Assembly (NCBI RefSeq): GCF_050948175.1
Contig: NW_027490127.1
Location: 186,001-250,000 of the forward strand
Source of the DNA: Xylocopa sonorina
Taxonomy: Eukaryota > Arthropoda > Insecta > Hymenoptera > Apidae
Direction: 5' to 3'
DNA length: 64,000 bases
The notes beneath the pieces are model-generated. The model was given only the letters and a program-made list of their open reading frames with translations. It was not told where the DNA came from and did not search any database. This document shows, one piece after another, positions 56,300 to 64,000 of the stretch (positions within the stretch are counted from its first letter, which is position 1; every line of letters begins with the position of its first letter). The position numbers were made by a program, and so were the translations under genes.

Positions 56300-56505
56300 A
56301 GCCCATCACCTCAATGGGGACTCCTCCAATTCAGGGATCCGACTTTACCAGAACCTGTATTCTACTTTTAAGCCTCTTACATACATATATGTACTATATC
56401 CGGACTAATGTATTGCTGTATATGAGAATTCATAAATCCAAGTTACACACATTAAGCCGCATGCTCCTCGCAACGATCCGTTAATCCCCCACTCGCTGGA
56501 CCATA
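56300..56505. mobile_element. LTR-like fragment, duplicate of 15790-16130
   Basis: Shares 'cctcaatgggga.t..tccaattcaggga', 'tatatccggactaatgtatt' and 'gcatgctcctcgcaacgatcc'. About 110 bp present in the 15.8-kb copy ('agaatgcaagacgcgaacaaca' to 'cactcgctgggcc') is missing here. Confidence 0.5.
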
Positions 56506-56720
56506 TGCTTTGATGATTTTTCAAGTAAATATTTCAAATTAGTATAAATATTAATACATATTTTATATTTTAGTTATTTCTAAATACAATATCTCCTTAT
56601 GATACTCCATTACATCTGAAACCCTATCTAATTTCATATCATTTCATGATGTTTTAATTGAATATTTGAAAATGGTTTATATAGTTACACTTATCATATA
56701 TTTTAATTACGTAGAACTAG
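56505..56720 (+). repeat. AT-rich satellite, duplicate of 16131-16345
   Basis: One and a half ~133-bp units. Followed by an extra ~50 bp ('ctagataaaaataaatatctatatatta...') that the other copy lacks. Confidence 0.88.
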
Positions 56721-56789
56721 ATCATCTCTTCTAGATAAAAATAAATATCTATATATTATATAAGTCGATCATTTATTTGCATCGTTCGA

Positions 56790-57472
56790 GTTCGCTTTCT
56801 TTCCATCGAGGCTTGCAAATCCCTCTTCGTTATTCTTGTAATTCGTACTTTAGAAGTTATGTAGTACGTATTGATGGTCCAACGCTGAAAATATCTCAAA
56901 CACTTCTGCTATACTCAACTTAGCGTATATGCAACCTCCTATCAACATTATGTCTATTTTTTATTTGTTTCGGTTCTTAAAGTATGTATAGCCTTCTTTC
57001 GGATTGGTCGCGATTAGATCGTTTCTTAGAGACATTTTGATGATCTTTTCCTCTCTATGATTGCTCGTCTTACTACCCCAGATTACCGATTTTTCGTTCA
57101 GGTCACCCTTGATTATTATTCTGCTTGCTTTCTCTCCCTTTTCTACGTTATCCTCAGCTTTGTTTATATATTCTTCGATTTCTTTCCGTTCCTGTTAAGC
57201 GAGAAGTAGCAGCTTATAGCTTTTGTTCCTTCGACCATTGCATGAACGATTCCGGTCGAGGAATATGTGGTGCCATATGTGAAACAGTTTCGATTAACAC
57301 CGGTTATCCATATCGCAGCGTCACCGTTCTCGTCTCGCAGTCAGTATTCTTCCATCCTGTGTGCTTCCGATATTATTACCACGTCTGTCTCTTGAATCAT
57401 TCGCATTTGCTGCATGATATTTCGCGAGATTCGGCATCTGTTCAGATAGATTTGTAGGACTTTCAATTCCAT
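56790..57472 (-). pseudogene. LINE copy 2 ORF2, endonuclease domain
   Basis: ATG at 57472 opens MELKVLQIYLNRCRISRNIM, then TDVVIISEAHR. Further down come AAIWITGVNR, STGIVHAMVEGTKAISCYF, the catalytic GDLNEKSVIWGSKTSNHRE (about 57100-57050) and DIMLIGG. The final SALDHQYVL keeps the Asp-His pair, although Ser is replaced by Leu in SxSDH. This is the AP-type endonuclease that nicks target DNA. The domain is cut at about 56790 before reverse transcriptase. Several stops. ORF2 starts about 23 bp after the ORF1 stop. Confidence 0.82.
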
Positions 57473-57494
57473 ATTCGTTTCTCGTTCTTCTCTA

Positions 57495-58793
57495 TCAACG
57501 CCTTTCTGTAGGCCGGACAGTTAAAACTCCGGTAACGTGTCTGATGTACGGATTCCTTCTTCCTGCCTCGCTGCAGATGATACATTTCGGTTTATTCACG
57601 ATGCAACCGATCATCGTATAAATCTGAGATGCGCATCTTCTGCAGATCCCCTTATTATCTTTGACTTCTTCGGAATTTCTGCCGATATGTCCCAGTTTAT
57701 GGCATTTGAAGTATCTCTCTATTCTCGGTAGCACTTTGCAGAGACAAGGTGTTAATGGTATTCTGCGTCGTTTGACCTTTTCCAGCTCTTTACTATATTC
57801 CTGTCCAAATTCAGCTAACGCGACTCGATTGACTCTCTACGTTTGTTTTAACAACTTGACGTTTATACCGCTATCCTTTCCTTCGATTATTTTCAATGTT
57901 CGTCTTATGTAATCATTAATTTCTTCTCTGGTCACCTAACGGGTATATGTCCCTTAGTTGGAGCATTATACTCCCACTTGTACGTTTTTCTTCGAATTCT
58001 TCTTCTAGAGTTCCTTTTATCTCCTTTATTATGTTCTCTATACCTGTTTTTTTGTTAAATTATAGGATTATATATTCCGCTCTCGATTTTCTTGCATCAT
58101 CTTTTCGTATTTCTGTCGTTTCTCCTGCTTTTCCTCATCCCGTTGTTTGTCCTTGAATGCTTACCGCTCCTTTAATTGCTTCAATTTTCCCTGTACCGTT
58201 CGCCACTAGTTCGATCAAGTGTTCGATCTCAGTTTTTTTTTTATATACCTGATGCTTCCCATTAACGTTTTCTAATATGTCATTACCTTCGTCGTATCCT
58301 CGCTCATAATATCTATCATTACGTCTGATGTGCGGTTTCCTATTCTTCTATTTCAAAGTAAGGATGTAATTCTTATCGGTAGCATTTCCATTATCCTGCC
58401 CTTTTTTTTTGGTTCCCTTACTTCGGTTCCTGATGATTTTCCTTTCGTGCCTGTGTCTTCCGAGGCTTTCTTTTTCTCCTTTATATTTTCCTATCCTTTG
58501 GTGTCATCAACAGGGAACTCCGAACTGCCTGCCCAACAATTAATTTTCTGCCAGGACCCGATGGGGCTGATTCCGAATCGCGAACCAGCAGCACCTTTCA
58601 GTAGCATATGCACAGCAGCCTCGCTCATGCCGGTGGTGGGGGTTAGGGGGGGGGCTGCAGCCCCCCCCCCCTCCATCCTACTGCCTGCACTGATGCGGGT
58701 AAGGAATGCAGAGCCACTTGAACCGCGACCAGCATCTATCTTATACTCTAACCGATTCGAAGTCGCGTTTTCCATTAAGCTTGCCGGAATCAA
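57495..58793 (-). pseudogene. LINE copy 2 ORF1 (gag-like)
   Basis: The open start at 58793-58491 reads MIPASLMENATSNRLEYKID (a second ATG seven codons on may be the true start), then a Gly/Ala/Pro-rich stretch disturbed by the G/C palindrome. The middle is broken. The end (57734-57495) has CHKLGHIGRNSE, where the last Cys of the first knuckle is Ser, then CRRCASQIYTMIGC and CIICSEAG. RNA-binding role inferred from the knuckles. Confidence 0.75.
58646..58671. repeat. G9-CTGCAG-C11 palindrome
   Basis: A perfect 24-bp palindrome of G and C runs around a PstI-type hexamer, inside LINE ORF1. The homologous site in copy 1 has G15 and no C run, so the tract changes quickly. Confidence 0.9.
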
Positions 58794-58799
58794 TGATAT

Positions 58800-59424
58800 T
58801 GATTCGTTCAGTCTAAAGTATTATTTTCTTTTTAAGTTTTTCGATATTTTTATTTTCTCCCACGATATCGTCTATTTCGTTGTACCTTGCCCGGACGGTA
58901 TGGTATACAATCTGTTGTTTGATATTTGTAGGATTTCCTCTTAGTAAATGCAATGTTTCCACAGATCTTCTTTTTCTTTCTCTTTAGTTACGTTGTTGTT
59001 ATTTTATGTTCTCTCTCCTCCACATTTCCTCTCTGCACCATCCCGGACCCGGCGTTGTACGATTACTTGTCTGATTTGTATATGTCACATATTGGAGAAT
59101 ATTTCCGCTTATTCTTTGTATTTTTCGAATTACGTTTTGGTTAGGTGTATATTGGATATGCGTCGAAATATCTGATTTCCGTACGATTTGTTAGAAAAGT
59201 TTTATTCTTTTCGGACTGTTTGTTTTCATTTAGCCGAAGACGTTCCTGTATTCAATGCGGACCCACTCCGATTGAACCCGCAGATTATTATATTATATTA
59301 CGTGAATAAACGTTCAATCGGAGCGGATCTGCCATTCCGTAACTGCGGAAGTCTTACTGCATAGCCTCTTCCCTGGGAATGTTGCGGAGGCTGCTTCCGT
59401 CCCGAGATGGAACTGTGATTGTGT
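58800..59424. other. LINE upstream region with hairpin, duplicate of 17906-18590
   Basis: Non-coding. Contains the 12-bp inverted repeat CTCCGATTGAAC / GTTCAATCGGAG at 59266-59277 and 59312-59323. Confidence 0.6.
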
Positions 59425-59695
59425 TAGAATTAGTTAGGTTACGCTAGGTTAGGTTAGGTTGAAATATGTTTGGGACTGTTTGTAGGTTGCTCGATTATGT
59501 TGGGTTAGATTTAAGAAAGTGTAGGTTCGATTTGTTTATGTTTAAGGAAGGTAATGTTAGATTGTGTTAGGTTGAGTTATGTGTTGAGTTATGTGAGTAT
59601 TTTAGTGCAGGCAGGGTAAGTCACATTAGGTGTAACTGAGGTTAGCTTGGTTTAAATTAAGTTTAGAGGAAGTTAGATTAAGTTAAGCCAAGTAA
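59425..59695 (+). repeat. Degenerate TTAGG-type repeats, duplicate
   Basis: GTTACGCTAGGTTAGGTTAG at 59438-59457 is the closest match to tandem TTAGG. The rest is degenerate, as at 18590. Confidence 0.72.
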
Positions 59696-59709
59696 GAGAT
59701 GGATTACCA

Positions 59710-60045
59710 ATAGCTGGCAATGCCATTGTTCGATAGTTCTTGAATTCCCGACTATTGGCAATACCAGCCCTTATTATATCATAAGTTATCGACCGCAGTC
59801 ATTACCTACTATCGATATATCGTAAGTTTCCGACCGCAGGGAACACCAATCTTTGATAAGTCTTGAGTTACCTACTATTGGTTGCACCAGCTATATGTGT
59901 AAGCATGCGCTATCGGCTGTTGGTAACACCAGTCGTCGACAATTTATGGATCATTAAGCACAAGCAGCACTACCCGTCGGTCGATTGTGAGTAACCGACC
60001 ACCAGCAGCACCATCCATCGGTAACTTATAAGTTATTCTTAATGG
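59710..60045 (+). repeat. ~41-45-bp minisatellite, duplicate
   Basis: Unit for unit parallel to 18845-19185, with point differences. Confidence 0.75.
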
Positions 60046-60254
60046 GAACATTCAACCGTAGGCATGTATTGACTCGTTTCGCCATCTCTTCAATCTGTGC
60101 TGAAACAGAATTGCGAACAGCTTGAGCAGTTTTCACAGAGATGACTCCACCGGTCTGACAACAACGAACGCCACATATAGGTTCTCACAAAACCATTTGC
60201 CACACAACTCAGTGCTGAAAGGGTTAATGCTGTTAGCGCTATTTCTTTAACCAG

Positions 60255-61600
60255 GCATAGAATCCATTGGTATGAAAAATTATGATCTTGTGAATAATAT
60301 TAAGGTATGCTTACCATATTCAATGAAAGGCACAGATCCTCATATAGTAAATATCAGCCCATCACTAAGTGTAAAAATTAAACGAATATGGTTTCAAACT
60401 CGTGTCGATTATATAATATCCAAGTTTGGAATGTTAATGTGTGCTCTTGGAAGGACCGATGAATCATGGTATTGCTGTGAATGCACTCTTGTCAAAGACT
60501 GCAGTAACTTATATATATTTCTAATTTCATTGTTAAGAAAAATAATTCTCTCAATTTGAGATTGCCTTACGCACGCGTTGCTTCAGGTATACATATGGCT
60601 GCAATAGAGATGTTCGTTGGTTCAGAATAACAAAATTATAGTGGGAAGCTGGAAATAATGTGTGATGCAATGTACGCTTTTATTTTGCAAAGACAGTAAA
60701 TCTGTTACTAATCAGTCTTTAATCGATGAGGCAATATTAAAAAAACTGAAGGAAAGTCTGATTTTACCCATTATGCGTATAATCCAGGTGTGAATAATTA
60801 ACTAAAGGTTTCAATTAATACATGAATGTATAATTTATATTTTAGTAAACATATCAATTTATTTTACAGAATATAAATATTATTGATGAGATAACTTGTT
60901 GCCTGATTCCTTCCTAGAGAAGAATTTGGAACGTATAGATTTGAATAATTATATATGACAATTGAAAAGAACGAACAAATTATACAGATAAATCAGAGGA
61001 AAAGATCATGCAAATGTTAATTGTCATCCAAGCTAATTTGAACAGATAGTTTGTTAACAAAAGTGTAAGCTCAAATACTGTATTGTTCATTATGGTAAAA
61101 GAAAATTTATTAGTCCTCGTACATTACAGCTTCTCATAGACCAGTCTGATTAATCGCCCAAGCAACCATAATTCAAGAGTTAATTAACATCACTTTTGCA
61201 AAATTCACAATATGTAAATTTCGTAAATTTTAAAGGTGACAAAGTTGGTACACGGTTTTTGGATTTTAAAAATAGTAAAGAGGTGCGGCAGCGAGAGGAC
61301 AACCTAGTCAACCACTAGGTATAACATTAGTAATAGATTCCCAAAATTTTCTCGCAATGCTTTCTCATAAAAAAAATACATTTTTTACGTTTCAATTAAT
61401 TAGAAATGCAAAATAATTTTACTAATAACATAATAATATATATCTTTCGGAGAATTAAAACTTGCATGGACAAAGCTGTAATGGGAAAGTTGAAAATTTG
61501 CGGTGTTCTACGAAAAGCAATGAAACTAGAGAAACTAATGGTCAATTTAAAGTCGAAACTTACTTTGAAAAATTAAATACCGTCTTCTTAAAAAGAACCA
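60255..61600 (+). pseudogene. HSDL2-like pseudogene, copy D
   Basis: The frame from 60272 reads MKNYDLVNNIKVCLPYSMKG, then IVNISPSL, TRVDYIISKFGMLMCALGRT (YxxxK kept) to the break before HGIAVNA. About 115 bp containing the first intron and the exon edge seen in copy B are deleted between NNI and CLPY. The second intron is kept (TTTCAGGTATAC at about 60581-60592), then MAAIEM, QNYSGKLEIMCDAMYAFILQ. The SCP2 parts DKVGTRFLDFKNS (near 61240) and MGKLKICGVLRKAMKLEKLM (about 61490-61550) follow. Several stops. Overall better preserved than copy B in the dehydrogenase exon, worse elsewhere. Confidence 0.85.
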
Positions 61601-61619
61601 ACATATTAACTAATTAAGG

Positions 61620-63755
61620 AAAAATTATTCCTACTTCTAAAAATTTTGTTACTTTTTGTAAAATTTTAATATGATAATATAAAATATTAAAAATATTGAA
61701 AAAACTAAAGTAAAATATATTTTTATATATTATTGTAATATATTTTGTAACGCTAAATGATAAAAATTAAATAAATTACGTTTGAATATATTTATTTATT
61801 ATATTATTATTATGTTATTTATTATATTATGTTACTCACATTTAATATTTTCTTTGGAAACAATGAGCAAAGATATAAAGTACTTTGTTATTATAGTTCT
61901 GGCTGCTTCACAAGTTCCGAAAATGATAAAATAGACCAAAATCAGCAAAAAGTTTAATGTTTCATCATTATTTTGTAGTTGAAAGATTATTAAGCTTTAT
62001 GCCTGGTTGGATGCTTATATATAAGTATAACTACCAGAATGAAATGGGATTGCAAAGTGATATTTACACACCTGCGTGCTGCAATTTTGACTTATTCAAA
62101 TTTCTGATAAAAGCATATAAATGATTATAACCAAAATATCAATTACAAATGGAATTCTACAGTTTATCCATGTAATAGTCCTTTCTTTTTGTACGCATCC
62201 TCCAATACATACACAGTATCTTTAAGCTTGGTGGATTTCGTATGAGCGTGTGCGTTTGTGTGTGTGCGCGCGCGCAGGTGTGTGTGGTAGCAGTTGCAGA
62301 AATACCACATAGTAGGTTTCATAGTTTCGATTCTAGTAAATCGAGTAAAATGGCATAAAATTTTTTGTAGAATATCAAGGGGATGTGAAGCTGCTGTCGC
62401 ACAGCATACAGCATTTTTCACTGGAAGAATTCTTCTTCCAATGTGTCGACTCCAGATTTATTAGAATTGTTCTCGTTTAGAAATTTAAAACCGAATGACA
62501 TATCCCTTAACACAGCACGCCGGTAACCACGATACACAACAGATCCAATGTTCCTTTATCTGAGATTAAGGCCTGCTTTCTTTGTTTCCAAACTTCTTTA
62601 CATTGCGTTACATTCTTAAGACTCTTTGTAAGTTACAAAGAACAGGAACGCTACATGGATTATAAAAGTGTAACAGTCTAATTTATATAATCTTGAACAT
62701 TTTAAATCCGTTTACGTTGATTTGCTTGTTGTATATGTTTATCACCTGGCGCTGAACCAACTACTATTGCCATCATTTATTTCTAAAATTTCGAAAATCC
62801 ACCAGATCTAACGAAACCTTGCTTAGATTGCAAATATGTTTTTACTGTATCCAGCAGAAATGAAATTACATTGGCAGAAGTACCAGCTAGTTCTCCAAGC
62901 CTATTTGAAACAACATTAAACCACCTTGTTAAACAATAATATATTAAATGTGAATTGGACTTTTAAATTTGAATTTATAAACAGCTAACAAATAAATATG
63001 TTTTTCTTACTATTCATATCATTATACTTTCAGTGATTTATTATGTGCTGTGATTTGATATATTAACTGCTTGATTATATTTTACAACGAACCTTGCATA
63101 CCAAACATTGCTTTTACTCCTTATAAGAGTGGATAATCCTTCGTTTTATATTCTTATATCGCATTGGTTATAAAAGTATATAATATTGTATTTATGCAGT
63201 CACGTATAATTATGTACATACAAATTCGCGATTAAGTAGCTATATGTTGAAATTCAATTCCGAATAATGCTCTAAAAAGCATCCCAGATAACAAAGGTAA
63301 GATGGCGGCGACACCACACCGGCACTATATTGCCACTTCTGAGGAGTGTCAGCTGATCCGTAGCCATCTATGGCTGGATTCGCTAGCTAAAATGTCAGAA
63401 CGTGTTACCAGCATTTTCTAAACAAGCATAACACGCTGCGTGAATCACGCAGCACCAGAACCATCATGACACGCGTGTCATCGCTCAATTCATGAATCTT
63501 CTCTGCAATGACGTTACGCCATATTTGGTAACGGAGAACCTCTGCTTTCATACAAATTAGAACCGTTAGATGTCAGTAGATGTACAACATATGAGTATTG
63601 ATATATATTTTGATAGTCGTTGTCGTATATGTACAGTTATTGAGAGAGTCGTATATATTTCTTTCAAACCGTCATAAATTAAAAATATAATTTATAAGAA
63701 CAATATTACTTACAAAATACAAATTCATGCTGTTACGTCCCTAACTTCGCCTTGT
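61620..63755 (+). repeat. Segmental duplication, copy D
   Basis: The longest copy of the shared block after the HSDL2-like tail. The minus-strand frame 62421-62164 ends in KLKDTVYVLEDAYKKKGLLH and a stop, the conserved end of the convergent unrecognised gene. The upstream part of that frame crosses the GT/GC tract and is not coding. The LAGTSANVISFLL exon lies on the minus strand at about 62800-62910. Ends at satellite near 63755. Confidence 0.85.
62246..62290. repeat. Alternating GT/GC tract
   Basis: Same tract as at 7845 and 55057. Confidence 0.9.
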
Positions 63756-63759
63756 GTAA

Positions 63760-64000
63760 TTTCAAGGAAGTGTGGGATTTGTATTCTTTTGATATGTAGA
63801 CGAGATATACATAACGCGTTGCATTGAATATTACATCTTATCGAGACACATAGAAATGAGATGCGATATCGCGTTTTATGAAGAATTAGAGCTCTATTGC
63901 TTCGATACGTAGATATCTAGAAACGCTATTCCGACGCAAGGAGGTGTGGCATTTACATTCTTTTGAAGTATAAGCGGAATATACATAACGCATTTTATTG
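63760..64000 (-). repeat. Satellite variant B, continues past the window
   Basis: 'caaggaagtgtgggatttgtattctttt', 'gcgttgcattgaatattacatcttatc' and 'gagatgcgatatcgcgttttatgaagaatta' match the 11.8-13.4 kb array. Confidence 0.9.

Noticed and set aside
59425..59695. True telomere
   Set aside because: Degenerate, short, internal, and present twice as part of a segmental duplication.
1..64000. tRNA, rRNA or other structured RNA genes
   Set aside because: No cloverleaf-type A and B boxes or ribosomal sequence were noticed by eye; a covariance-model scan would be decisive.

Overview
This window looks like heterochromatin of an arthropod, most likely an insect. No working host gene is visible. The evidence is an AT-rich sequence, long satellite arrays, and fragments of typical insect transposon families (BEL/Pao, Gypsy and Copia retrotransposons, an R1-group-like LINE, piggyBac, Helitron). 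Degenerate TTAGG-type repeats point away from Diptera. Order and species cannot be set from this sequence alone.

The background is satellite DNA. The main family has a period of about 177 bp (a variant, B, has about 174 bp) and is itself three diverged ~59-bp subunits. A second, AT-rich satellite has a ~133-bp period. Transposons cut both. Layout: 1-3.5 kb, broken BEL/Pao pol (minus) and gag (plus). 3.7-5.2 kb, satellite. 5.2-6.66 kb, N-terminal half of a Helitron protein. 7.4-11 kb, copy A of a segmental duplication with pieces of an unrecognised gene. 11.0-15.6 kb, an LTR piece and satellite variant B. 15.8-22.0 kb, a duplicated block with LINE copy 1, telomere-like repeats, a minisatellite and an HSDL2-like pseudogene. 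22.9-27.9 kb, Gypsy copy 1. 28.6-30.3 kb, a Copia fragment. 31.0-33.7 kb, two piggyBac pieces. 34.5-39.6 kb, AT satellite holding a solo LTR and a decayed piggyBac. 40.2-47.8 kb, Gypsy copy 2 (minus), interrupted by an intact piggyBac (40828-43544). 48.4-49.4 kb, a second BEL gag. 49.4-51.5 kb, satellite. 53.3-63.8 kb, inverted copy C and direct copy D of the duplication, with LINE copy 2.

The best single gene is the 570-residue piggyBac transposase at 41587-43299. It is uninterrupted, with its three catalytic Asp positions, a C-terminal Cys-rich domain, terminal repeats and a perfect TTAA duplication. Gypsy copy 1 keeps the matching empty TTAA site, so the insertion is directly demonstrable within the window.

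The host-derived material is a pseudogenised piece of a hydroxysteroid dehydrogenase-like 2 (HSDL2) gene. It keeps introns, so it spread by DNA duplication. Copies lie at about 19.4-20.8 kb, 60.3-61.6 kb and, inverted, 55.7-56.2 kb. A convergent, unrecognised gene fragment travels with it.
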